Shown here: positions 22,047-32,793 of the stretch, piece after piece
Layout of the letters: each line of letters starts with the position of its first letter
Position numbering within the stretch: position 1 is the first letter of the stretch
DNA from: Lyophyllum atratum
Lineage: Eukaryota > Basidiomycota > Agaricomycetes > Agaricales > Lyophyllaceae
Assembly: GCA_014905825.1 (NCBI GenBank)
Contig: JACGCN010000007.1
Coordinates: forward strand, 620,001-684,000
Direction: 5' to 3'
DNA: 64,000 bases
Notes under the pieces: model-generated
Database searches by the model: none
Seen by the model: the letters and a program-made list of their open reading frames with translations, nothing else
What the model was told of the DNA's origin: nothing
Position numbers and translations under genes: made by a program

Positions 22047-22866
22047 AGCAAACGAGCAGTACACTGGAACGTTGCATCACAAACCATAGCTTATATACGC
22101 ACACCAGGAGCAAGGAGAGAAACATCTTGTTCGCAGGCCGTATCCACGAGAAAGAAAGAAGCAAGCTGACAAGTGGACAAACCAGAACAAACGTCAGGGC
22201 AAAAAAGCCAAAGGAGGGCGGAGCAATCCTATTAGAGGAAGAAGAGGGACATGATGGGCCCGTAGATTGAAGGATTCGGAACCCAGCACCACGTTACCAT
22301 CACCAATGCAACACGCGGCATTGACAAATTTGCAGTAAGAAGAGCAGACAAAGTCTGCCATCCATCATGCATAATTAAACGACGCAAATGAACACAAAAT
22401 TAAGATCGGTTCCTCCGATATGGACTGGGGGTCAATAAATATTGCATAAATTGGAAAGCATGAAAGGCCATGACAAGCAAGGTACGTCTGCGATGGGAAA
22501 AGTAAACGAACAATAAGGCGCTGCTGGAAGGCAACGACTGAAAAGGTAATAGGGACCACGATTATGAGAACAAAAGGAAACAAGGGGGCAGCTGGCAAAC
22601 GCGCCAATACGTGACCAGAAGGCCGCGGGAATGATAAGGCCAAAGATGGAGGATCCCAATACACGGCTCTTGAAAGCACCGATAGAAGCGCCATAGAACA
22701 GCTGCAAGGGGGACGTAGTATACTAAACAAAGGAAATGAAGGGTAAGGTGTGATAGCAACCCAAGGAAAAGACGCACCACATCATGGCCGCTCCCAATCC
22801 CAGGGCTTCAGCAACAAGAAAGAAGCATGTTATACCCGGATACAGGAACATGGGTACTGCCAAAGG
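22047..22866. promoter_or_regulatory. Shared divergent promoter region of two orphan genes
   Basis: An 820-bp gap separates the start codons of the PVFDGR-type gene (minus, 22046) and the GYVHTEDN-type gene (plus, 22867). No TATA box or repeated motif stands out, and frames inside it lack coding features. Confidence 0.4.
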
Positions 22867-24241
22867 ATGAAGGGAACGAATTGGGAAGTACGCCGATGGA
22901 GCGAGCGGCGAGCGCAGAAGTAAGACCAAAGGTGAATTGTAGAGATACCAGTTTGATGGGAAGACTGCGTCACCGACTTCCAACCAGAAGCGCCTCCTGG
23001 ACGACAGTGAAACAGAACGGTGCAAGATTGCGAACAACATGGAGGCGACCACAGAAAGACAAGCAGCCGGTACGTCTGGTGTGCTACATGCAAGGGGATC
23101 GAACTTATAAGGCTATGCAGCAGCAGCCCTCGATTTGTACGCGGCATTTCCAGTCAACGGGGCAGACCGACGTCTGCTCTGGGTCATACAGGTACGAACA
23201 CTCAGATATTACAACCAGGCATTGAACGCTAAACTCGAGAGTTGATCTAGACACAGAACTGGGTTGAACAACTCGGAGTAAAGGTTCAAGAGGTTGAGAA
23301 GCCGAAGGCCTGGAGACTCGTATGCGACGCCGTCGATGGTGGAACGGAAGAGATCATTTTTTTCCGTCGTGGGGAGTATCATCAGCCACGATCTACCACC
23401 GATGATGAAAAAGCAAATGTAAGCACACCTGCAGCAGAAACGCGACGCAACCGTTGACCATGACACAGCCAGGACAAAAAGAAATACAGATACCTGCGGC
23501 AACGCATCAGCATCAGCGGTTTGGGCGCGGCTAGTTTTGAGGCGGCCATGCAGTCTGCGAGCGAAGTATATGGGCTATTCGACAGAGAATTCGTCGACGG
23601 GGCTCTCGAAAGCTTCGCCACTAGTGATCGGTCTGGAGAAGATACACTGGACGCGTCCAATCGCTACTTTACCTCAGGCCGCGACGCATTACCAGACGAG
23701 GGCGTTCCGTTCAGTAAAGATGTCGACCCCAAAGGCATACTGCAAGCTATGACCGGCGAAGGATATGTGCATACCGAGGACAACGAGGTTCTGTACTTCC
23801 ACCGCCGCATGTGCGATGACGGAAAAATTAGGCAAGCAAGTCAGCGAATAACATAATACAAACGACCTAACACACAAGCAGACACGAGCCGCTGCGCCCA
23901 CAGGCTTTCCGGATCGGGGACATTGTAGAGATTCAAGTATCTTTCATTGTAGTTCCAATGAAGGGAGAACGCTACAAGATGATGACTGTATTGCGATCGA
24001 TTGCGCTTATTGATGGGACCTTCAGTAATAAGGTAAGTCTTAATTGTGACAACGGAATATCAGAGCAGAAGTTCACATGATGTAGAAGATCGCCAAGAAA
24101 GAAGGCCCGACCAAAGCGCCCATGACTTTGAAGCGCAAGGTCATGTACAACGACCCTGAGTATGATGACGAAGACGGACCACGACAGAGCAAGAAAGGGA
24201 TGGAAGTAGAAGTGTCGAGTGTGTCAGAGATGGCTCACTAG
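22867..24241 (+). CDS. GYVHTEDN-motif orphan protein, 7 exons with a GC-AG intron
   Basis: In-frame 351-aa model: exons 22867-22887, 22943-23069, 23112-23191, 23257-23418, 23473-23831, 23882-24032, 24086-24241. The fifth intron (23832-23881) uses GCAAGC as donor and AG as acceptor; the other five are GT-AG. Recognisable blocks are EGYVHTEDNEVLYF, QAFRIGDIVEIQVSFIVVP, KMMTVLRSIALIDGTF and a basic-to-acidic tail LKRKVMYNDPEYDDEDG. I recall these blocks from an amplified agaricomycete family of unknown function. The order of an acidic gap, a beta-rich core and a Lys-rich tail suggests a compact interaction domain. It is transcribed away from the PVFDGR-type gene and followed closely by a fragment of another amplified family. 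Confidence 0.7.
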
Positions 24242-24255
24242 AGTACATACATTTT

Positions 24256-24578
24256 TAGATGGGCCACCCCTTCTAGCATTTGACGTGGTGAGAGGGAGCC
24301 CTCGTCTCAGTTTGAACCTGTCTGTGCCTATTAAACCGCCGGATGGCGAACGTAACGTCGAGTATTGGCTGATGGGTATTGTCTATCACGGCGAATATCT
24401 CTTTACCTCTCAAGTATTTTCGCCTATAGGCTCCGTATGGAAGCGTGACTGTATGGTTGCAAATGGGCTGATGATTTATGAGGGTCAGTTTGCAGTTGCT
24501 GACTTACACGTTTTACACACGCGTATACCAATCATGCTTGTGTATGGTCCTAAGCCCGCCGACTCACATCCCTTTTGA
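24256..24578 (+). pseudogene. 3' fragment of an amplified orphan family (YHG..FTS..VW motif)
   Basis: An open stretch that begins after an acceptor-like TTTTTAG and reads GPPLLAFDVVRG, then VEYWLMGIVYHGEYLFTSQ, GSVWKRDCMVANGLMIYEG and ends at 24578. The order PPLLAFDV, YWL-GI-YHG--FTS, G-VW matches the C-terminus of a common agaricomycete orphan family whose intact members are much longer. Only the last ~105 codons are here, 15 bp after the stop of the previous gene, so this is a truncated copy or the last exon of a lost gene. Confidence 0.5.
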
Positions 24579-24779
24579 AGGGGAGGAGGGCGCCGTTGCG
24601 TTGACAGATCCCTTGACGACTGAAATATACCTGTCAGTGTCAATGAGGCGATCAGCGTGAAAAAAAAGACTTAAACCAAAAAGAACCTAAGTAAAACTGA
24701 ATTTGAAGTACCCGCCGCTTCGAAATAAAACGGACCTCTTCTCGGGTCCCGCTCGAGAGCAGGAAGAGGTTGAAGGAGC

Positions 24780-24785
24780 AAAAAA
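24780..24785 (-). terminator. Pol III terminator (T6)
   Basis: On the minus strand a run of six T lies 20 nt downstream of the tRNA 3' end, the usual Pol III stop. Confidence 0.65.
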
Positions 24786-24805
24786 CTGCCAAGGCCGAGC
24801 ACATT

Positions 24806-24882
24806 GAGTCGTCCCAGATTCGAACTGGGGACCTTCTGTCTTTATGTTAGACAGACGCGCCAATCCACTACGCCATCGACCC
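24806..24882 (-). tRNA. tRNA gene with enlarged anticodon loop, isotype uncertain
   Basis: Clear tRNA body: A box TGGCGTAGTGG, B box GTTCGAATC, T arm CCCAG-TTCGAAT-CTGGG, D stem GCGT/GCGC, variable loop AGGTC, and an acceptor stem GGGTCG against CGACTC. The length is 77 nt, 4 more than a standard 73. The excess sits in the anticodon arm: stem TCTGT/ACAGA encloses 11 nt (CTAACATAAAG) instead of 7. Reading C-T then AAC gives Val; taking a 7-bp stem TCTGTCT/AGACAGA leaves AACATAA with CAT (Met) but then U33 is lost. It may be a functional gene with a tiny intron or a pseudogene. Confidence 0.7.
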
Positions 24883-25395
24883 GTTGCAATTGCAGTGAAA
24901 TTCAGCACTCAACAACATCACACAATCATAAGGCCGCTGCCAAACAGCATCAACCTTAGTTCTGGCTACATACTGAGGTCAACGTCGACATCAAGGTGAA
25001 GTCGATACACATCATAGAAGGTTTCAGTACGGGGACAATGATTAAAGCGCTGAGTAGAAACACGTGTTGAGGAGGGTCAAGCAGCACTAAACGGGCACTG
25101 AGAGGTGAACGGCAAATACAATAAAAGAGCAATTTCAATGGCAATTCGGAAAAAGGGCCCATCAACATATTTAAACAAACAGCAGGTATCGGTGACAAGG
25201 AAGCATGTAAATCAGGAATTGAAACGACGCCAAAGTCAAGTATGAAAGCGAGAAATAAGTAAGTGAAAAAGGTTTCCGGAATTTACCGTGATTGAATCAA
25301 CATCACTTGATTGAATCAACATCACTTGATGCTGCCGACATTCCCACCATAGTTGAAGAAAGGAATAACCTCGTTCTATATAAATAGAACTCGGA
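24883..25395. other. Intergenic with a short direct repeat
   Basis: No gene. A 20-bp direct duplication built on TTGATTGAATCAACATCAC lies near 25290-25330, and an inverted repeat GTTCTATATAAATAGAAC spans about 25373-25390, just before the WD40 frame opens. Confidence 0.45.
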
Positions 25396-26903
25396 AAAGG
25401 GCACACGAGAGGCATCGCGTGTGTGAGATTTTCGCCGGACGGCAGTCAGATTATCTCAGGCTCTTGGGATAAAACCATTCGACTGTGGGATGCACGTACG
25501 TTCGAGCTCATTACACGGCCGCTGGAGGGCCACACAGATACAGTCAAGTCTGTCACTTTCTCCCCAGATGGAAATGCTATCGCATCAGGCTCCTTTGACC
25601 AGACCATTCGCATCTGGGATAGGAAAACAGGAAAGCAAATTGGCTCACCTTTGATCGGCCACAAGGACTGTGTAACCTCTGTCGAGTTTTTCTCCGGATG
25701 GCAAGCACATCCTGTCAGCTTCAGCTGATAAGAGCATTCGTCTCTGGGATCTCCAAAGCCATCAACCCCTCTCTATACCAGTCGTTGGACACACTGATTG
25801 GGTCCATTCCGCGACTTTCTCCTCTGATGGAAAACAAATCATCTCCTGCTCTGACGACACTACCATTCGTCGCTGGAATTCCAATACCGGTCAGCCAATC
25901 GAACTTCCACTGGAAGGAGATGATGGTGCCGTATTATGCGCTTCAATTTCACCAGATTCGAAGCATATAATATCCAGCTCTGATAATGAAACAATTCGTC
26001 TTTGGGAAGTCAAGACAGGTAAATTAGTCGGGGAAGCCTGGAAGGGCCACACCGGACGTGTGACCGCCCTTGATTTTTCTTCTGGCGGGAGCTACGCCCT
26101 TTCCGGCTCCTCCGATAAATCAGTACGACTATGGAACGTGCAAGACGGACAGGCGATAGCGGCTTTCACTCGTCACGCAGAGGAGGTGAACTCAGTTGCT
26201 TTCTCACGAGACACCAAGCGGATCATCTCTGGCGCTGCCAACAAAACGATTTGCATCTGGAATATCCCTTATCCCTTTGCAGGACTTAAATTCGGGGCCA
26301 CCTTCACAGCTTTTTCGCCCAGTGGGAAGCTGGTATTGTCCAATACTTCCCATGTTGTCACGAGGCTTTGGGATACCAGCATGGATATCGAAGTTGACGG
26401 ACTTCCCCTGGAAGGAGGGGCTATAGTTCTTCGTCGTGTGACGTATTCCCGTGACGAATCACAAATCGCGGGAGTCCTGTCTGACGGTACTGTGTATCTT
26501 TGGGATACCACAACCCGATTGCTTGTGGGCTCTTCACCGCCACATTTGATTAAGGATACGGCGTCTGTATCTTTCACACCCGACGGCAAGAACATTGTTT
26601 TTACATACGCCAATAACCCTTCCACACTCTTGTCTCTAGCAGGAGGAAGACTCATTAAGGTGGAAGAAGTGCAGGCCCCATCTCTAGGCCACAACTCTAC
26701 TTTCTTCAATCTGGCTCAACGCCCCGAGGATTACGAATCGGATGCTGCTAAGAACAGGCGGCTTCAGACGATACACTGGTTTTCGAGAGAGAAATCCAAC
26801 ACCGGATTTTGGGCATATGTCAATGACCATATCATCAGAGGCGAAGACGATGGTTCAGTCGCGATCATTCCTGTCAATCGCATCGATGTCAGGAACCAAT
26901 TAC
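25396..26903 (+). pseudogene. WD40-repeat protein fragment, frameshifted and split by copia
   Basis: Repeated WD40 units: [31 protein letters not shown] type blades recur about every 43 codons (FSPDG, SGS-D-TIRLWD, GHTD), at least seven blades, the last ones diverged. After VTSVEF at about 25686-25690 a run of five T shifts the frame by one; dropping one T restores the expected SPDGKHI. The frame is otherwise open to the copia insertion at 26904, where it now ends 2 codons into the LTR. Upstream an in-frame TAA (about 25379) precedes the first blade, so the N-terminal part, often a NACHT or NB-ARC module in fungal WD40 STAND proteins, is missing. A sequencing error at the T run cannot be excluded. 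Confidence 0.7.
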
Positions 26904-27223
26904 TGTTGTAATATAGACTCAGTCGTGTATAGGGAATCGACTATATTCGATAGTACCTGTTGTAATATAGACTAAGAGTAACGTTAATGAGAAGTAAATG
27001 GAATGGTATAAGTAAGACGGCATACCTCAGTCGTGTATAGGGAATCGACTGAGGCATGCCTGTGTCCGTCCGTCCACCATACCCTCCCGCTCGCGTGGTA
27101 CTGTACAGTACCATTTTGCTTCCGTCTCTCCCTCTGCTGCTCCGCCACATCCGTCTGGGCGAGTCATGTGACCCAGACGCGTCGGTGACCCAGACGCACC
27201 AATACGCGAGTCACACTCCAACA
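26904..27223 (-). repeat. Copia 3' LTR
   Basis: 320 bp, TGTTGTAATATAGAC at the left edge and CACTCCAACA at the right. Contains a hairpin CCTCAGTCG ... CGACTGAGG and an internal duplicate of TGTTGTAATATAGACT. The purine tract AGGGGGAA (complement of 27224-27231) directly adjoins it and is the expected polypurine tract. Confidence 0.9.
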
Positions 27224-27246
27224 TTCCCCCTGACTCGCGTATCACA

Positions 27247-29620
27247 CTATTCCTCACATAGGCGAAGCGCAAGACAAAACTTGTGGTGCGCCGGACGGGG
27301 TAAGGGTTTGGTGAAGAGGTCCGCGATGTTCTCGAGGGTAGGAACGTAGTTGACATGGAGATCGCCGGTCTCGACACATTCTCGGAGGTAGTGATGGCGA
27401 ATATCGATATGTTTCACTCGCGCGTTATTCTTGGTGTTCTCAGTGAGCGATATAGCACCTGAGTTGTCGGCGTTAAGCTGGGCTGGTCGCGGTTGAGGGA
27501 AATCGATATCTGCAAGGGAAGAGTACATCCACTGTAATTGTTGGACCGCGCGTGACATCGCCATATATTCGGCTTCGGTGGTGGACCTCGCGACCGTTGG
27601 CTGGTATTTGGAACCCCAGGCCGTTGGGCCACCGGCTTGTATAAAGACGTGTCCTGAGAGGGAACGGCGCGTATCTGTGCAGGCTGCATAGTCGGAGTCG
27701 ACGTAACCGTAGGGGGTGAACGATGTGTGTCCTTCGCCACCGTAGCGTAGTTTATAATGTAGGGTCCCTTTGACGTATTGCAGAACATGCATCAGGGCTT
27801 GCCAGTGGGGTTTCCCGGGGTTCGTGGAGAAACGGCTAAGGGACGCGACTGCATAGGAGAGATCTGGGCGCGTGGCGATTTGGGCATACATGATGGAGCC
27901 GAGGACCTCACGGTATGGCTTATCCTGCATGAAGTGCCGGTCCTCCGGTGTGTTGGGCGACTGCGTCTTGTTGAGTATGACGCCTGGTGGGAGTGGTGTG
28001 TATTTCGGTGCGCAATCCCACATGCTGTAGCGTTCCAGTACGCGTTTGAGATATTCGTACTGGGACATCGTTAGGATACCACGGTCCCTGTCGCGTTCAA
28101 CATGTATCCCCAGGATGAGTTTCACGGCTCCAAGGTCCTTCAGGTCGTACTTCTCCCCGAGTTCCTTGATCGCGAGTGCTGAGCCGTCTGTAGTCGTGGA
28201 CATGCCATTGACATCGTCCGTGTATAGGCTGAGTATTGTCCTTTCCTCCCCAACCTTTTTCCACCGCACCGACTGATCTGCCCGTGACCTCGTATAGCCC
28301 ACCCTCTTCATCTCCACATCTAAAGCCTTCCACCAGTTGTACGCCCCGTCCATTGTCCCATAGATAGCCTTATCCACCAACGCCACCAATTCTTTTTCAT
28401 CATCTACCTGTTCACCATCTCTAACCTTCTTCCCTGCCGCCGGTAGCATCTCGTAGACGTCACTGGGTTTCAGGGCGTATCCCTCGGGCTGTTCCATGAG
28501 TATTGGGACTTGGTTCTTAGCGTTCAGGTACGCGCTCGTATAATCCACTTGCCATATCTCCATGTCAAGGATCGTGCCGATGGCGAGATTAATCCGGAGG
28601 GACTCGTAGCGTACCACGGATGCATAGCTCTCGAAGAAATCCACGCCAGGGATTTGCGTGAACCCTTTAGCCACTAGACGTGCCTTCCGTCCAATGATCT
28701 TCCCGTTCTCGTTGTATTTGTTGGCGAATACCCATCGGTTTTTCATCGTCCTCGCGCCCTTAGGTCTCTCCACTAGCGTCCACACTTCTCTCTCATGCAT
28801 CCGCTCGATCTCCTTGTCCATCGCGTCTTTCCACATCTCAGGTCGCGTCATGGCTTCGGAATATGATTTGGGAACCCAGTGGTAGTCGGCGGCGGCATCC
28901 GTAGATCCAGGTGTCGTGAGTAATGCAGTATTGGTGGGAGTTGTGTTGTTGCGCGCCCAGTCAAGACCTTTATCTGCTCCTTCTTCGATGCGAGCCTCGG
29001 TTTCTGCAGCGCCTACAGCTGCCGCGGATGGGTTGCGAAGTCGTTCGGAACGTCGTGGAATGATGGGATCTGGGGCAGGAGGTAAAGGGGCAGGAGGATC
29101 AGGATCGGGTGCAGGTAAGGCAGGTTCAGCTACTGAATTGGGTTCGTCGGGTAAGAAGTCATTGAGAGTTTCCCCCTCAGTAGTTGGACCTGCGAGGGAG
29201 GTAGTTGTGCGGTGAGCGACGCCTTCCTCAAAGATGACGTCCCGGGATCTAAAAATATGCCCAGTTGATCGGTCGAGAAGTTTGTAATCGCCTCGACCAA
29301 AATAGCCGATCAGGGCACATTTGACCGATCTAGGGTCCAGTTTGCTTCCGCCCTTCTCCTTCGGGATCTTGGCGTATGCGGCACATCCAAACGGACGCAG
29401 GTGCGCGATATCTGGCTTCTTCCCTGTCCGCACTTCGTACATCGTCTTCCCAGGGTGCCTCGAGCTCGGGATGAAATCCATGACATAGACGGCCGTCGCC
29501 ATCGCCTCCCCCCAGTACTTTGCCGCTAGTCCCGACTCAATCATCATACTGCGTCCACGATCGAGGATTGTGCGGTTGGCGCGTTCAACAACGCCATTTG
29601 CAGCGGAGGAGTAGGGGGCC
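27247..29620 (-). CDS. Copia pol, 3' part: integrase C-terminus, reverse transcriptase, RNase H
   Basis: Begins right after the solo LTR with YSSAANGVVERANR, which contains the last acid (E) of the integrase DDE site. The reverse transcriptase includes RWVFANKYNENG, ARLVAKGFTQ, VDYTSAYLNA and the catalytic box LYTDDVNGM (YTDD where most copia elements have YVDD). RNase H follows with DSDYAACTDTRRSLSG, STTEAEYMA and the C-terminal HIDIRHHYLRE ... ADLFTKPL that is diagnostic for copia. The stop lies 24 bp before the 3' LTR. It was one polyprotein frame with the 5' part. Confidence 0.9.
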
Positions 29621-30412
29621 TGTTATGGTACTACCGATACTTACCCTTTTTCGTTACTTTACCTTTGATTACGACTTAGTTTTCACTTACTTTTTACTTC
29701 AACTAACATTCAACTGTTAGTAACAACTTGATTTTGTATTCTAAAAATATTTCAACTTGCAGGAATTGAACTCCAAACTTATTGACGCGCGCGTTCGCCG
29801 TTGATCTATGAACGCGTCGAGTCCAATAAGTCTTCAACTCTCAAGAATTGAACTCTGGACTTCCGGCGCGCATTGACCAAGTCAACGCGCTGACCTTGAA
29901 TTCGGCGCTAAACGCCGAAATGCCCAATTCGAGGCAACACGCGTACTTACCGCTCAAATCAAGATCACGCTGGAAGGACTTAGTGATTTCTCAATCTTTG
30001 GAGATCTTGCAAGAAGATTCTAGATCAAAGATTCATTTTAGTTAAAAGACTCGCATGTAAAGATTAGATAGGGTAATCTTTAACTTTTTGAACTCTCATC
30101 ACTGCGTGAACTAAGTACTCGTTCCCACGGCTACTACTAAACCACTGATATTGCTTCGCGCTATCATTAGTTTAGAATTGAACTTAATCACTATTGCTTC
30201 GCGCTAGGATTAAGTTGACTAACTGCTATTGCTCCGCGCTAGCTTTAGTTAAACACGCAAAGTTCGATAGATTAGGATTTAAGACAACAAACTTCATTTC
30301 TTTTCATTCTCACGGATTACAAGTAAAACTCAAGTACTACTTGGAATCCTTAGCTTAACCTACGACTCGTGTATTCATCGGAATACACCAAAGTTATTCA
30401 CGGATCATAACA
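29621..30412. mobile_element. Solo LTR nested in the copia integrase
   Basis: 792 bp starting TGTTATGG and ending CATAACA, flanked by the 5-bp duplication GGGCC on both sides. No internal coding region, so it is a solo LTR of a different, larger-LTR family. It holds three spaced copies of CTATTGCTYCGCGCTA (about 30149, 30191, 30225). It breaks the integrase frame of the host element. Confidence 0.85.
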
Positions 30413-32270
30413 GGGCCGTGGTTTCATGAATGATGCCAAACTCCTGACAGTACGTCTTCCACAGGATGTTGACAAACTCGGGTCCCTCATCTGTGCGGAT
30501 GTATAGGAGTTTCTGGCCGGTCTGTCGCTCAGACTTAACGTGGTATGCCTTCAAAACTTCAAAAGTCGTTGCCATTTCCTTATTTGACAGGAAGTAACCC
30601 TCGACGCCGCCTCCTCCCTGATCCACTCCCAGCATCATGTACACCTTTCCCCCTGTCGTCTGCACCCGCGCCGGTCCCCACAAGTCGAAGCAGACACGTT
30701 CATTCAAGCGCGATTCTGGAACGACAATATTGTCAAAAGGTCGGCGGGCATGTTTCCCCAGGATACAGTCCTCGCACCTTCCACCCGTGCCTTTCTTCGT
30801 GACGTCCAGTCCTAAGCACATCTCCTTCGACACCATCTCGCGTAAGGTGCTTTCGCCGACGTGGCTCAGTCGGCGGTGCCAGGTCTCAAGGTCGGTAGGG
30901 CGTGTCAGGGAGCGCGCCGACATGGCGACTGGGGGTGCGACGAAGTCAATACGGTACATCGTCGAGTTATGCGCGGTGCCCTGCATGAACGGCTTCCTAT
31001 CGGGGGTGTAGAAAACGGCGCGTCCACCGCCGAACACGGTATAGCACCCTTTCTTGTCGAGGCATCCGATGGACACGAGATTGTGGGTTAGGTTCGGGGC
31101 GTGGAGGACATTGTCGAATGTGAGCTCTATTTTCCTCCCTTCATATTCCACCACTTTTCGCACCCGGCCCATGCCCTGGATATGGAATTCCCCCCCATCA
31201 GCTGTCGTCCCAGCTTTATCCTCCACCGGAACCGGCCCATACGTCTCGAAATCCCCTCGATCAGCGAAGAAGTGCTTGCTTGCCGCGGAGTCGGCGTAAC
31301 TGATAAGCGGTGTGTTCCCGTCGCTTCTCGATCTAAGCGAAACGGAGAAGGCTAGGCGCTGATCATATCCCTCCATATTATCAGCGCTGACGATAGCAGA
31401 GTGGATGGAGGGTGGAACGGCTGGTGCTGTCTCGGTAGCGTTTGCCGTAGGGTTCGTGTTCTTGCTCCCCTTCCACCAGTCAGGGAATTGACCCTCCATC
31501 CCGCCGCCCTTCCGGAAACATTTCGGGCCGAGGTGACCCTGTCTACCGCAGTTACTGCACTTCTGATCCGGGTTCCTGAGGGTGCGCTTCCCATCGCTCT
31601 GCGTGAGTAGCGCCTGGTTCGATTGGGCAGGGGTAACAGTGGCGGTGTTCCCATCAGAGAGCATGGCGTGTGTGGTAAGGGCCGTGATGACCGCGGTGGA
31701 CTTCTCAGTGTTAAGTAGCGAGCTGACGACGACTCTCCACTCCATAGTTTTCGGCATGGATTTAAGGATAATGGTGCGGAACTTTTTATCATCGATGTTA
31801 GCGCCCTGATCATTCGCTTTCTTCCAGGCGGTGCGGAGTGCCTCGAAGTGTTTGTCCATCGGTGTGCCGTCGACGTACTTGATGGCACTGAGCGCTTCCT
31901 CGGCATTGATCATGCCGAGGTCCGAGGTGGTGTCGTGTAGGGAGGTAAGTGATTTCCAGGTCTGCGCCGCTGTGCCGTCAGTCTCGACCCCTTGTCCTAT
32001 AGGGTTGACGACATTCAGGGACACCATGGACTGGGTGTACGCGTCGCGCTGGTCCCATTCATCAGGCGTGGGTGACGTTGATCCCCAGAAGGTAGTGGGA
32101 GTTTCTTTGGCGTGCGGGGACGGTGAGGGTTTTTTGATGTCGCCTTTGAGGTAGCCTAGGAGGCTGCGGCCTTTGACTGCTGCGAGAATGGTCGTGCTAA
32201 ATTGGGTCCAGTTTGCACCGTTAAATTTCTCCTCGGTCGGGAGGAGGAAGAGAGGAGGGTTCGACGACAT
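30413..32270 (-). CDS. Copia gag, protease and integrase N-terminal part (interrupted)
   Basis: Start ATG at 32270 (MSSNPPLFLLPTEEKFNG). Gag includes the zinc knuckle CSNCGRQGHLGPKC. Protease has SYADSAASKH, an Ala in the usual DSG position. Integrase has the HHCC zinc site (WHRRLSHVG ... CEDCILGKHARR) and the first two acids of DDE (CFDLWGP and RTDEGPEF). The frame then runs into the solo LTR. The open frame extends upstream of the ATG through TPP-rich repeats with no stop to about 32459, but no better start is seen. Confidence 0.9.
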
Positions 32271-32460
32271 TGGCGGCTTTTCGGGGGTGTCGGTTTTGGT
32301 GTCAGATGGGGTGTCAGGTTTTTTCGGTGGTGTCAGGTTCGGTTTCGGTGGTGTCAGGTTCGGGGGTTTCAGGTTCGGGTTCAGGTTCGGTGTCAGGGTG
32401 CATTCAGATGCTCGGTGAGACGTTCCAAAGTAAAAAAAACAACTGAGTTCAAGCTGCAAC

Positions 32461-32473
32461 GGGGCCCATAACC
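32461..32473 (-). other. Copia primer-binding site (half-tRNA initiator Met type)
   Basis: Immediately inside the 5' LTR, the minus strand reads GGTTATGGGCCC. This is complementary, with one mismatch, to the GGGCTCATAACC anticodon-arm segment of eukaryotic initiator tRNA-Met, the priming mode known from Drosophila copia. Confidence 0.6.
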
Positions 32474-32793
32474 TGTTGTAATATAGACTCAGTCGTGTAT
32501 AGGGAATCGACTATATTCGATAGTACCTGTTGTAATATAGACTAAGAGTAACGTTAATGAGAAGTAAATGGAATGGTATAAGTAAGACGGCATACCTCAG
32601 TCGTGTATAGGGAATCGACTGAGGCATGCCTGTGTCCGTCCGTCCACCATACCCTCCCGCTCGCGTGGTACTGTACAGTACCATTTTGCTTCCGTCTCTC
32701 CCTCTGCTGCTCCGCCGCATCCGTCTGGGCGAGTCATGTGACCCAGACGCGTCGGTGGCCCAGACGCGCCAATACGCGAGTCACACTCCAACA
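32474..32793 (-). repeat. Copia 5' LTR
   Basis: 320 bp, same as the other LTR except three A-to-G differences (near 32716, 32758 and 32768). Followed by the second ATTAC. Confidence 0.9.

Larger units (their letters stand above)
26904..32793 (-). mobile_element. Ty1/copia LTR retrotransposon (nested, recent)
   Basis: Two 320-bp LTRs (26904-27223 and 32474-32793) begin TG and end CA and differ at only three positions, all A/G. The element is flanked by a perfect 5-bp target duplication ATTAC (26899-26903 and 32794-32798). Gag, protease, integrase, reverse transcriptase and RNase H are in copia order on the minus strand. The integrase is split by a 792-bp solo LTR. Without that insert the element is about 5.1 kb. 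It landed in the last codons of the WD40 gene. Confidence 0.95.
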
